The notes below the pieces were generated by a model, which did no database searches, was not told where the DNA came from, and was given only the letters and a program-made list of their open reading frames with translations. 26,341 bases of DNA from Pseudomonadota bacterium (lineage in GTDB: Bacteria; Pseudomonadota; Gammaproteobacteria; Burkholderiales; SG8-39), in assembly GCA_021847125.1 (NCBI GenBank), contig JAJZUK010000001.1, positions 1-26,341 on the forward strand, given 5' to 3'. The position numbers and the translations under genes were made by a program. Within the stretch, counting starts at the first letter, position 1, and every line of letters starts with the position of its first letter. Shown here one piece after another: positions 14,895 through 22,753 of this stretch.

Positions 14895-17561
14895 ATGACC
14901 AAGAAACTCATCATTGCCGAGAAGCCCTCCGTCGCCAACGACATTGCGCGCGCCTTGGGCGGCTTCACCCGGCATGGCGATTATTTCGAGAGCGAGGAGT
15001 ATGTGCTGTCCTCCGCCATCGGCCATTTGCTCGAACTCATCGCCCCGGAAGGCGTGGAGGTGAAACGCGGCAAATGGTCGTTCGCGAACCTGCCGGTGAT
15101 TCCGCCGCACTTCGACCTGAAGCCGATCGAGCGTACCGAGGACCGGCTCAAGGTGCTGCTGAAGCTCTTAAAGCGCAAGGACGTCAGCGGCGTGATCAAC
15201 GCCTGCGACGCGGGGCGCGAAGGCGAGCTGATTTTTCGCTACATCATGCAGCACGCCGGCAACAAGAAACCGATCCAGCGCCTGTGGCTGCAATCGATGA
15301 CCCAGGGCTCGATCCGCGACGGCTTTGAAGGCCTGCGCTCCGACAAGTCCATGCTGCCGCTCGCCGATGCCGCCGTGTGCAGGTCCGAGTCCGACTGGTT
15401 GGTGGGCATCAACGGCACGCGCGCCATGACCGCGTTCAATTCCAAAGAGGGCGGCTTCTACAAGACCACCGTGGGCCGGGTGCAGACGCCGACGCTGGCG
15501 ATCCTGGTCGAGCGCGAGGACCGCATCAAGAAATTCGTGTCGCGCGACTACTGGGAAGTGCATGCGAGCTTCGCCGCCGCCGCCGGCAGCTACAGCGGGC
15601 GCTGGTTCGACGAGAAATTCGCCAAGGCGGCCAAGGACGAGGACGCCGAAGCCAAGCCCGAACGCCTGTGGGATGCGGCGCGCGCCGAGGCCTTGCGCCG
15701 GAAATGCGAGGGCAAGCCCGGCATCGCCACCGAGGAAGCCAAGCCGACCAGCCAGATTTCGCCGCTGCTGTTCGATCTGACCAGCCTGCAGCGCGAAGCC
15801 AACGGCCGCTTCGGTTTCTCCGCCCGCACCACGCTGTCGCTGGCGCAGGCGCTGTACGAAAAGCACAAGGTGCTGACCTACCCGCGCACCGACGCGCGCG
15901 CGCTGCCCGAGGACTATCTGCCGACGGTCAAATCGACCATGGAAATGCTCGGCGGCAAGGCCCGCGGCAAGGACAAGAACGAGGGCGTCGCGGCTTATGC
16001 GCCGTTTGCGCGCCAGGTGCTGAAAGAAGGCTGGGTCAAGCCGAGCAAACGCATATTCGACAATACCAAGATCTCCGACCACTTCGCCATCATCCCCACG
16101 CTGCAGGCGCCGGGCCATCTGTCCGATGCCGAAGGCAAGCTCTACGACCTGGTGGTGAAGCGCTTTCTCGCGGTGTTTTTTCCCGCCGCGGAGTTTCTGG
16201 TCACCACGCGCATCACCCGCGTCGAGGGCGAGCCGTTCAGGAGCGAAGGCAAGGTGATGGTGAAGCCGGGCTGGCTCGCGATCTACGGCCGCGACGTCGA
16301 AAAAGACGACGCGCTGATGGTCGCGATTACGGAAGGTGAGAAAGTCAAGACCGCCGAGGTCGAGGTCAAGGCCAACCAGACCCGTCCGCCGGCGCGCTTC
16401 TCAGAGGCGACGCTGCTGTCCGCCATGGAGGGCGCGGGCAAGCTGGTCGAGGACGAAGAGCTGCGCGCGGCGATGAGCGCGAAGGGCCTGGGCACGCCGG
16501 CCACCCGCGCTTCCGTGATCGAGGGCCTGATTTTCGAGGACTACGTGCATCGCAACGGGCGCGAACTGGTGCCCACGCCTAAGGCGTTCTCGCTGATGTT
16601 CGCCCTACACCATTTCGGCATCACCGAACTCACTTCGCCCGAACTGACCGGCGAATGGGAGTTCAAGCTGAAACAGATGGAGCACGGCGAGCTCGGCCGC
16701 ACCGAGTTCATGGAGCACATCGTCGGGGCCACGCAGGAGCTGGTGTCCGCGATCAAGAACGGCGACATTCCCGATACCGCGTTCCTCACGCTAACAGCGC
16801 CGTGCCCGAAATGCGGCGGCACGGTGATGGAGAACTATCGCAAGTTCCAGTGCCAGGCCTGCGATTTCAACATCTGGAAAGTCGTGTCCAGCCGCGAATT
16901 CGCGCCTGAGGAAATCGAGGAACTGATCTCCAATAAAAGCATCGGCCCGCTGCAGGGATTTCGCAGCCGCATGGGCAAGCCTTTTGCCGCGGTGGTGCGG
17001 CTGTCGCCCGAATTCAAGGCGGAATTCGATTTCGGTCAGTCGGGCAACGGCTCCGACGAAGTCCCGGATTTCTCCGGCCTGGAGCCGCTCGGCCCCTGCC
17101 CCAAGTGCGCGGCGCGGGTATTCGAGCAGCCTATGGCCTATGTGTGCGAGAAAAGCCTGGGCCCGGAGAAGAGCTGCGATTTCCGCTCCGGCCGCATCAT
17201 CCTGCAGCGGCCGATAGAGCGCGAGCAGATGCAAAAGCTGCTCGCCACCGGCAAGACCGATTTGCTGCACCGTTTCATTTCCAAGAAAGGGCGGCCGTTC
17301 TCGGCCTTCCTGGTGCGCGGCGCCGACGGCAAGGTCGGCTTCGAGTTCGCGCCGCGCGTGGCCAAGCCGGGCAAGGCCGGGGCCGAACCCGAAGCGGACA
17401 AGACCGCCGATGTCGTCAAGCCCGCGGCCAAGACGGCCGCCAAGCCTGCGACCAAGACGGTTGCGAAGCCTGCGACCAAAACGGCTACCAAGACTGCGAA
17501 GAAGACTGCCACCAAGACCGCCGCGACGACGGTCAAGGCGCGCAAGCGCACGGCCAGCTAG
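14895..17561 (+). CDS. topB: DNA topoisomerase III with zinc ribbons and a lysine/alanine-rich tail
   Basis: An 888-residue type IA topoisomerase that relaxes and decatenates DNA by single-strand passage. The N-terminal Toprim domain has LIIAEKPSVANDIARAL and the metal-binding CDAGREGELIFR. The active-site tyrosine is Y329 in KVLTYPRTDAR, next to Y328 of E. coli TopB. VGRVQTPTLAILVERE is another family block. Two cysteine clusters follow the core: C637/C640 with C653/C656 (CPKCGG ... CQAC), and C735/C738 with C751 and a further cysteine. The last ~50 residues are repeats of AAKT, PATKT and TATK, ending KARKRTAS, a basic histone-H1-like tail likely to bind DNA nonspecifically. No strong Shine-Dalgarno precedes the ATG. 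It converges on rlmL. Confidence 0.96.
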   Translation: MTKKLIIAEKPSVANDIARALGGFTRHGDYFESEEYVLSSAIGHLLELIAPEGVEVKRGKWSFANLPVIPPHFDLKPIERTEDRLKVLLKLLKRKDVSGVINACDAGREGELIFRYIMQHAGNKKPIQRLWLQSMTQGSIRDGFEGLRSDKSMLPLADAAVCRSESDWLVGINGTRAMTAFNSKEGGFYKTTVGRVQTPTLAILVEREDRIKKFVSRDYWEVHASFAAAAGSYSGRWFDEKFAKAAKDEDAEAKPERLWDAARAEALRRKCEGKPGIATEEAKPTSQISPLLFDLTSLQREANGRFGFSARTTLSLAQALYEKHKVLTYPRTDARALPEDYLPTVKSTMEMLGGKARGKDKNEGVAAYAPFARQVLKEGWVKPSKRIFDNTKISDHFAIIPTLQAPGHLSDAEGKLYDLVVKRFLAVFFPAAEFLVTTRITRVEGEPFRSEGKVMVKPGWLAIYGRDVEKDDALMVAITEGEKVKTAEVEVKANQTRPPARFSEATLLSAMEGAGKLVEDEELRAAMSAKGLGTPATRASVIEGLIFEDYVHRNGRELVPTPKAFSLMFALHHFGITELTSPELTGEWEFKLKQMEHGELGRTEFMEHIVGATQELVSAIKNGDIPDTAFLTLTAPCPKCGGTVMENYRKFQCQACDFNIWKVVSSREFAPEEIEELISNKSIGPLQGFRSRMGKPFAAVVRLSPEFKAEFDFGQSGNGSDEVPDFSGLEPLGPCPKCAARVFEQPMAYVCEKSLGPEKSCDFRSGRIILQRPIEREQMQKLLATGKTDLLHRFISKKGRPFSAFLVRGADGKVGFEFAPRVAKPGKAGAEPEADKTADVVKPAAKTAAKPATKTVAKPATKTATKTAKKTATKTAATTVKARKRTAS
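17418..17538 (+). repeat. Degenerate Lys/Ala/Thr/Pro codon repeats in the topB 3' end
   Basis: Units encoding AAKT, KPATKT and KTATK recur about eight times from codon 842 onward. Runs such as AAGCCTGCGACCAA appear twice. The region resembles AlgP or histone-H1-like tails and is likely length-variable by slippage or unequal exchange. Confidence 0.7.
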
Positions 17562-17578
17562 TCCGCGCTGCGGCGGAC
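17561..17578. terminator. Hairpin between convergent topB and rlmL
   Basis: A 6-bp stem (GTCCGC / GCGGAC) with a 6-base loop starts at the last base of the topB stop, within the 31-base gap between the convergent genes. No T-run follows, so intrinsic termination is weakly supported. Confidence 0.35.
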
Positions 17579-17592
17579 GCGTCCCGCCGGCG

Positions 17593-18759
17593 TCAGGCGG
17601 GCTTGGGTCGGCGCATGCTGCCCGCCACGATCTTGTATTCGAACAGGCGGCACTCAAGCGCGCCGTTGAACAGCGGCGTGCGCTTGGATACCTGCAGCTT
17701 GATCAGCTTGGGCAGGCTCATGTCGGCGCTGAGTATGTAGCAGTTCCAGCCGGCGAATTTCTGCTTCAGCGCATCGCCGAATTTGGGATAGAACTCGGCC
17801 AGTTCCTGCTGCTCTCCCATGCGCTCGCCGTAGGGCGGGTTGGTGACCAGCACACCGGTCGCGGCCGGCGCGGAGATCTCCAGCGCATTGGCCTGTTTCA
17901 GCTGGACCGCCTCTTCCAGACCGGCCGCGCGCAGATTCGCCTGCGCCAGCTTGAGCGTGTCGCCGTAAAGGTCGCTGCCGTAGATCGGCAGTTGCGTCAC
18001 CGGCTTGCGCCGCGCCTCGGCCTCGGTGCGCAACTCCTGCCACAGGCCCGTGTCGAAATGCTTCAACTTCTCGAAGCCGAAGCCGCGGGCGCTGCCCGGG
18101 GCGATGTCGAGCGCAATTTGCGCCGCCTCGACCAGAAACGTGCCGCCGCCGCACATGGGGTCGAGCAGCGCCGTTCCCGGCTGCCATCCGGTCAGCCGGA
18201 GTATGCCGGCGGCGAGGTTTTCCTTCAGCGGCGCCTCGCCCTGCGCCGCGCGCGCGCCGCGCTTGAACAAGGGCTCGCCCGAAGTGTCGAGGTAGAGGGT
18301 GAACTGGGTGGCGTCGAGGAAGGCATGGATGCGCACATCGGGGGCGCGCGTGTCGACGTTGGGACGGCTGCCGACGGCGCTCCTGAATCGATCGCACACC
18401 GCGTCCTTGATGCGCAGCGTGAGGAAATCCAGGCTTTTCAGCGGGCAGCGCTGCGCGGTCAGGTAGACGCGGATGCTGCGCGCCACGTCGAAGCGCCCGG
18501 GCCAGTCGAGATCAAGGCTGGCGCGGTAGATATCCTCTTCGCTGCGATAGGGCACGCTGAACAGGCGCAGCAGCACGCGCGTGGCGATGCGGCTTTCCAG
18601 GTTGGCGCGGTAGATGATGCGCGTGTCGCCTTCGAAGGCGACGCCGCCGGCTACGGTTTGCACGGCGCCGGCGCCGATTCCGGCAAGCTCGTTTGCGAGC
18701 GCGCTTTCCAGGCCGCGCGGGCAGGGGGCGAACAGCTTGGCGTTGGCTTGCGGGTTCAT
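17593..18759 (-). CDS. rlmL: 23S rRNA (guanine(2445)-N2)-methyltransferase, RlmL type
   Basis: A 388-residue THUMP-domain methyltransferase. It corresponds to the N-terminal half of the fused E. coli RlmKL, which makes m2G2445 in 23S rRNA. The THUMP region begins LFAPCPRGLESALANEL and includes GGVAFEGDTRIIYRANL and RPNVDTRAPDVRIHAFL. The Rossmann part has the SAM motif LLDPMCGGGTFLVEAA and the catalytic NPPYGER (N307-P308-P309-Y310). The RlmK half is absent and the protein ends naturally, so m7G2069 methylation would need another gene. ATG at 18759. It is the last gene of the second minus-strand run and may have its own promoter in the 93-base gap behind it. Confidence 0.93.
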   Translation of the reverse strand: MNPQANAKLFAPCPRGLESALANELAGIGAGAVQTVAGGVAFEGDTRIIYRANLESRIATRVLLRLFSVPYRSEEDIYRASLDLDWPGRFDVARSIRVYLTAQRCPLKSLDFLTLRIKDAVCDRFRSAVGSRPNVDTRAPDVRIHAFLDATQFTLYLDTSGEPLFKRGARAAQGEAPLKENLAAGILRLTGWQPGTALLDPMCGGGTFLVEAAQIALDIAPGSARGFGFEKLKHFDTGLWQELRTEAEARRKPVTQLPIYGSDLYGDTLKLAQANLRAAGLEEAVQLKQANALEISAPAATGVLVTNPPYGERMGEQQELAEFYPKFGDALKQKFAGWNCYILSADMSLPKLIKLQVSKRTPLFNGALECRLFEYKIVAGSMRRPKPA

Positions 18760-18800
18760 GGAAAACCGGGGACGGTCAATCGGAGGCGGTACGCAAAAGT

Positions 18801-18829
18801 AACATAAAACCGGGTGTGGCTAGGCACAA
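18801..18829 (-). promoter_or_regulatory. Candidate promoter for rlmL
   Basis: On the minus strand TTGTGC and TATGTT are spaced by 17 bases, about 42 bases before the rlmL ATG, in a local AT-rich patch of the 93-base gap. The match is modest (3 of 6 and 4 of 6). Confidence 0.3.
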
Positions 18830-18852
18830 CATCGGGGGAAGGGCTTTGAAGA

Positions 18853-19407
18853 CTAGTTCGCCGCCTCCGCCGCCAGCGCCGCGGCGCTCTGCACCTTCGC
18901 GTACAGGCCGTTCAGCGCGGCGAGGAAGGCCGCGTGCACCTGCGCCGCAGGCACGCGCTGTTCGCCGAAAGCGAGCGCGCGCGTGGCGCAGGCGTCATGC
19001 GCCAGGCTGCAGGAAAAACCCAGATCGAATGCGGCGCGCGTGGTCGCGTCCACGCACATATGGGTCATCATGCCGGCGATGACCAGATGGTCCGCGCCCA
19101 GGCCGCGCAAATGCTCCAGGAGTTTCGTTCCGCGAAAGCTGTTGGGGAAATTCTTCTGGATCACCGTTTCCCCGGCGCGCGGTGCCACGTTGGCATGGAT
19201 CGCCACACCCTCGGTGTCGGGCAGGAAGAAGCTCGCGCCCGGGCGGTTGGAAAGGTGCTGGATGTGCACCAGCGGCAGCCCCTTGCCGCGAAACGCATCG
19301 AGAAGCTTCGCCACTTGCAGGCTCGCCTCGGGGCTGCCTTCCAGTTCCATCTTGCCGCCGGGGAAATAGTCGTTCTGGATGTCGATGAGTATCAGGGCAG
19401 GTTTCAT
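18853..19407 (-). CDS. Isochorismatase-family cysteine hydrolase
   Basis: A 184-residue cytosolic hydrolase of the isochorismatase/nicotinamidase superfamily. The catalytic triad is visible: D9 in LILIDIQNDYFPGG, K85 in VIQKNFPNSF, and C118 in GMMTHMCVDATTRAAFDLG. The non-proline cis-peptide segment before the cysteine is also typical. Family members cleave isochorismate, nicotinamide, N-carbamoyl compounds or ureido acids; nothing here fixes the substrate. The ATG has GGAG seven bases upstream. It follows threonine deaminase by 34 bases on the same strand, so co-expression is likely. Confidence 0.9.
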   Translation of the reverse strand: MKPALILIDIQNDYFPGGKMELEGSPEASLQVAKLLDAFRGKGLPLVHIQHLSNRPGASFFLPDTEGVAIHANVAPRAGETVIQKNFPNSFRGTKLLEHLRGLGADHLVIAGMMTHMCVDATTRAAFDLGFSCSLAHDACATRALAFGEQRVPAAQVHAAFLAALNGLYAKVQSAAALAAEAAN

Positions 19408-19441
19408 GGTCGAACTCCGTATCGTATGGTGGCCGGCGCGC

Positions 19442-20659
19442 TCATGCGCCGTGAATCCGGGCGGGGAAGCCGGCTACGCGCAGCGCGCGGATGATCTCCT
19501 CCACGTGCTCGCGGCCGCGGGTCTGCAGCACGAAATCGACTTCCGCGGTCTGCAGCGGCAGATTGGTGAAGGCGCGCTGATGGTGCACTTCCTCGATGTT
19601 GGCATTGACCTCGGCGAGGCAGGCGGTGACCGTGGCGAGCGCGCCGGGCAGGTCGCGCAGTTCCACCGTGAGCCGGGTGAGCCGGCCGGCGCGCACCATG
19701 CCGCGCTCGATGATCACCGACAGCTTCAGCGGGTCGATGTTGCCGCCCGAGAGCACCACACCGACCCGCTTGCCGCGGAAGCGTTCCGGCTGCGTGAGCA
19801 GGGCGGCCAGACCGGCCGCGCCCGCGCCCTCGACCACAGTCTTCTCTATTTCCAGCAGCAGCACGATCGCGTGTTCGATTTCGCCCTCGCCGACCAGCAG
19901 CACGCCGCGCGTGAGCTCGCGCACGATGGGGAGCGTAAGCTTGCCCGGCTCCCTGACGGCGATGCCCTCGGCGATGGTATTGGCGGCGCAATGGGCAGTC
20001 TCGCCGCGCAGCGCGCAATACATCGAGGGAAAATTCTCGGTCTCCACGCCGTAGAGCTCGATACCGGGTTTCGCCGCCTTCGCCGCGACCGCCATGCCGG
20101 CGATCAGGCCGCCCCCGCCGACGGGCACCAGCAGGATCTCCAGCCGCGGCTCCTGCGCGAGCATTTCCAGGGCGACCGTGCCCTGGCCGCTGATCACCTG
20201 CGCGTCGTCGTAAGGGTGGACCAGGCTCAGCCCGCGCTCGGCGGCGAGCGCGAGCCCGCGCGCCTTGGCCTCGTCGAAGCCCTCGCCGGCGAGGATCACT
20301 TCGGCGCCGAAGTCGCGGGTATGCTCCACTTTCACATAGGGCGTGTGGCGCGGCATGACGATCACGGCGCGGATACCCAGGCGCCGTGCGTGATAGGCCA
20401 CGCCCTGCGCGTGGTTGCCGGCGGAAACCGCAAGCACGCCGGCGGCGCGTTCCCCGGGCGACAGCGACAGCAGCTTGACCAGCGCGCCGCGCTCCTTGAA
20501 CGAGGCGGTGAACTGCAGGTTTTCGAATTTGAGATAGACCTCGGCGCCTGTGATCCCGGACAGCGTGCGCGAGTACAGGCAGGGCGTGTCGATCACCTGG
20601 TCCGCGATCAAGGCGGCCGCGGCGCGGATGGATGCGGCGCTTACCGTCATCGCTGCCAT
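19442..20659 (-). CDS. ilvA: Threonine ammonia-lyase with C-terminal ACT domain
   Basis: A 405-residue PLP enzyme that deaminates threonine to 2-oxobutanoate, the first step toward isoleucine. The PLP lysine is K55 in FTASFKERGAL, the phosphate-binding glycine loop is VPVGGGGLIAG, and SAGNHAQGVAYHA is another family block. A single ACT domain covers about 325-400 (RLTVELRDLPGALATV ...), the short form of threonine deaminase rather than the long form with two regulatory domains. The first ATG (20659) has AAGG 4 bases upstream and overlaps the upstream gene by 13 bases. A second ATG at 20650 gives a four-base ATGA overlap. Either way translation is likely coupled to the alpha/beta hydrolase. 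Confidence 0.92.
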   Translation of the reverse strand: MAAMTVSAASIRAAAALIADQVIDTPCLYSRTLSGITGAEVYLKFENLQFTASFKERGALVKLLSLSPGERAAGVLAVSAGNHAQGVAYHARRLGIRAVIVMPRHTPYVKVEHTRDFGAEVILAGEGFDEAKARGLALAAERGLSLVHPYDDAQVISGQGTVALEMLAQEPRLEILLVPVGGGGLIAGMAVAAKAAKPGIELYGVETENFPSMYCALRGETAHCAANTIAEGIAVREPGKLTLPIVRELTRGVLLVGEGEIEHAIVLLLEIEKTVVEGAGAAGLAALLTQPERFRGKRVGVVLSGGNIDPLKLSVIIERGMVRAGRLTRLTVELRDLPGALATVTACLAEVNANIEEVHHQRAFTNLPLQTAEVDFVLQTRGREHVEEIIRALRVAGFPARIHGA

Positions 20660-21279
20660 GAACCCTTGATGATGTTCTTGATGATCTGCAGCCGCCGGTG
20701 AAAAAAATGGTCCGCGCCGGGCACCACGATCACCGGCAGCTCCTGCGGCCGCGCCCAGTCGAGCACGTTGGCGAGCGGCACGGTCTCGTCGCGTTCACCG
20801 TGGATGATAATGCTGTTCGCGGGCACCGGCTCCGAAGTATAGCTGCGTCCGCCGCTGACGAAACCCGCCGCCACGCCCACCAGCGCCATGCGCTCGGGCT
20901 GAACGCGGCGCGCCACCAGGGTCTGCACATAGGCGCCAAAGGAGAACCCCGCCAGCACCGGTGCGCCCGCGTGAAAGCGTGCGCGCGCGTAGTCCAGGAT
21001 CGCCAGCAGGTCCTCGGTTTCGCCGCGCCCTTCGTCGTGTTCGCCCGCGCTCGCGCCCACGCCGCGGAAGTTCGGCCGCAGCGCGACGTAGCCGAGCTCG
21101 ACGAAAGTCTTGGCCAGGGTCTGCGCCACCTTGTTGTCCAGGCTGCCGCCGAACAGCGGGTGCGGGTGCGCGACCAGCGCCACGCCTCTATGCTCGCCGC
21201 CGGCGGGCAGGTCGATTACGCACTCGATCTTGCCCGCCGCGCCGTCGAGCAGCAGGTGTTCCTTGGGCGCGCGCGTCAT
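20647..21279 (-). CDS. Small alpha/beta-hydrolase (COG2945-like)
   Basis: A 210-residue alpha/beta-hydrolase. The N-terminal block VAHPHPLFGGSLDNKVAQTL is diagnostic of the COG2945 group. The catalytic triad is S113 in GFSFGAYVQ, D164 in HGERDETVPL and H191 in PGADHFFHRR. There is no signal peptide. The substrate is unknown; the group includes esterases and dienelactone-hydrolase relatives. The start forms an ATGA four-base overlap with the ferredoxin stop, and the stop overlaps the ilvA start, so the three genes look like one translationally coupled unit. Confidence 0.9.
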   Translation of the reverse strand: MTRAPKEHLLLDGAAGKIECVIDLPAGGEHRGVALVAHPHPLFGGSLDNKVAQTLAKTFVELGYVALRPNFRGVGASAGEHDEGRGETEDLLAILDYARARFHAGAPVLAGFSFGAYVQTLVARRVQPERMALVGVAAGFVSGGRSYTSEPVPANSIIIHGERDETVPLANVLDWARPQELPVIVVPGADHFFHRRLQIIKNIIKGSWQR

Positions 21280-21584
21280 AGCTTCAGGCGTTCGACCACG
21301 CGCCCGTGCCGCAGGTGTTCCTCGACGATCTCGTCGATGTCGTGCTCGTCGACATAGGTGTACCAGGTCTCCTCGGGATACACCACGATGCAGGGGCCTT
21401 CCTCGCAGCGATCAAGGCAACCCGCCTGGTTGATGCGCACCCCGCCTTTGCCGTCGATGTCGAGCGCCTTGACGCGCTGCTTGGCATAGTCGCGCAGCTT
21501 GCTCGCGTCCTTGTCGTTGCAGCAGGGCCGGCCGCCCTCGCGCTGGTTGCAGCAGAAGAAGACGTGATGGGTGTAATAGCTCAT
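21276..21584 (-). CDS. Thioredoxin-like [2Fe-2S] ferredoxin
   Basis: A 102-residue protein of the (2Fe-2S) ferredoxin family with thioredoxin fold. It begins MSYYTHHVFFCCNQREGGRPCC and has CLDRC plus EEGPCIVVYPEETWYTYV. Candidate cluster ligands are one of C11/C12, one of C21/C22, and C56 and C60; C65 is also present. It is a cytosolic electron carrier of unknown partner. The start is a standard ATG. Its stop overlaps the hydrolase start by four bases. Confidence 0.93.
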   Translation of the reverse strand: MSYYTHHVFFCCNQREGGRPCCNDKDASKLRDYAKQRVKALDIDGKGGVRINQAGCLDRCEEGPCIVVYPEETWYTYVDEHDIDEIVEEHLRHGRVVERLKL

Positions 21585-21607
21585 GCAAGACTCGATCGAA
21601 GGGTGGT

Positions 21608-21632
21608 GTCGGAGCGGTGCGCGCGCTCCGAC
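21608..21632 (-). other. Strong hairpin between VanZ-like gene and ferredoxin gene
   Basis: A perfect 9-bp stem (GTCGGAGCG / CGCTCCGAC) with a 7-base loop fills much of the 58-base spacer. It lies 10 bases after the VanZ stop and 24 bases before the ferredoxin ATG. No T-run follows on the minus strand. It may be a factor-dependent terminator, an mRNA stabiliser, or an inverted-repeat protein site. Confidence 0.45.
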
Positions 21633-21642
21633 CGGCGAAGAA

Positions 21643-22740
21643 TTATAGCTCGCCGGGCTGGTCCGGGCCTTGCGCGGCCGGACGCGGCGCGATCAGCATG
21701 AGATAAAACAGCGCGGCGAACGGCCAGGCGAGCGACACCAGGTGCGTCACCCCGTTGAAGTTCAGAAAATAGCCCTGCGGCCATTGCGCCAGCGCGTTGG
21801 CGAAATAGGGGTTCTCCGGGGCGAGGTTCACCAGCACGGTTGCGGCCATCAGCAGCAGGCCGGAGAGCGCGCGGCGCGCGGCGCGCGGCAGCGCCAACGC
21901 CAGCATCAACACCAGCGCGCCGCCGATGAGCCCCAGCAGAGCGCCTGGCGTAACCCAGGCGAACACGTTCTGCGCCTTGAGCAATTCGCCCACCGCGACC
22001 GTCTTCAGCGCGAGCGCCGCCGCGAGCAGTCCGAGCAGCAGCTTGCGCAGCGGCCGCGCATCCTGCATCAGGCAGGATGCGAACAGACCGATCGCGACCA
22101 GGTTGCAGGCGGTGACCACGGCTTCCCCCTGGATGAACACCGCGACCGGATGCAGCACGGCGGGCGCGGGCTCGAGCAGAGCGCGCAGATCGCCATTGCC
22201 GAACAGCAGGGTCTCCGGGTTGAGTTGGGTGAACAGCCACAGCGCCAGCAACACCAGGCCGAGGTCGTGCTGGTGGCCCGGGAGTATCCAGCGATGGCGT
22301 AGCGCGTGCAGCTTGCCGCTGCCCAGCAGATCGACGCCGAAACCGAGCGCCAGGCCGGCACCGGCAAAGGCGCCCAGGCCGTTGCTTGCGAGATCGAGAT
22401 TGGACGGGATGCGGCTGGGCAGGTAAGTCTGCAGCGTTTCCAGGGCGAAGCTCAGCAAGCAGCCTCCGAGCCCGGCCACGGCGAGGGCGCTCGCGCCGCG
22501 CACGCGCGGGTGCAGCGCCAGCAGCGCGAAAAAGCCCAGTGGCAGATAGGCGGCGAAATTGGTCAGCAGGTCGAACGCCGTAATGTAGCGCGGCAATCCG
22601 CCGGTGAGATAGGCGAGCGCACCGGCGCCCTGATCGCGCCAACCCAGGAACGGGTGCAGGCTGGCGTAGACGACCAGCAGCCCGTAGGCGAGCAGCAGGT
22701 AGCGCGCCAAAGGTGAAGGTCGGGGATCGTCGACGGTCAT
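21643..22740 (-). CDS. VanZ-like multi-pass membrane protein
   Basis: A protein of about 365 residues with roughly ten hydrophobic segments. The N-terminal third matches the VanZ-like family: YLLLAYGLLVVYASLHPFLGW, then DLLTNFAAYLPLGFFALLAL and SRIPSNLDLASNGLGAFAGAGL. The rest is membrane helices with no motif I recognise; the C-terminus has QGYFLNFNGVTHLVSLAWPF. VanZ itself gives low-level teicoplanin resistance, but most relatives have no known role. The start is uncertain: ATG 22740 has a GGCGG motif upstream, while ATG 22752 (four residues longer) sits one base after the macro-domain stop. Co-transcription with the macro-domain gene is likely. Confidence 0.82.
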   Translation of the reverse strand: MTVDDPRPSPLARYLLLAYGLLVVYASLHPFLGWRDQGAGALAYLTGGLPRYITAFDLLTNFAAYLPLGFFALLALHPRVRGASALAVAGLGGCLLSFALETLQTYLPSRIPSNLDLASNGLGAFAGAGLALGFGVDLLGSGKLHALRHRWILPGHQHDLGLVLLALWLFTQLNPETLLFGNGDLRALLEPAPAVLHPVAVFIQGEAVVTACNLVAIGLFASCLMQDARPLRKLLLGLLAAALALKTVAVGELLKAQNVFAWVTPGALLGLIGGALVLMLALALPRAARRALSGLLLMAATVLVNLAPENPYFANALAQWPQGYFLNFNGVTHLVSLAWPFAALFYLMLIAPRPAAQGPDQPGEL

Positions 22741-22753
22741 GGTGACCGCCATC

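Larger units (their letters stand above)
14796..14954 (+). repeat. Imperfect direct repeat of the topB start (two copies, 99 bases apart)
   Basis: Copies are 14796-14855 and 14895-14954, 50 of 60 bases identical by hand alignment. The strongest block covers codons 4-11, and a second shared block, GACATTGCGCGCG, covers codons 16-20. The 39 bases between the copies are mostly alternating GC repeat. Confidence 0.8.

Noticed and set aside
14771..15328. A 185-codon plus-strand frame overlapping the topB start
   Set aside because: Arginine-rich shadow of topB in another frame; topB itself has all its catalytic motifs in its own frame.
17418..17538. Possible CRISPR-like or satellite repeat
   Set aside because: The repeats are in-frame codon repeats within the topB tail with no spacers; they encode a Lys/Ala-rich tail.
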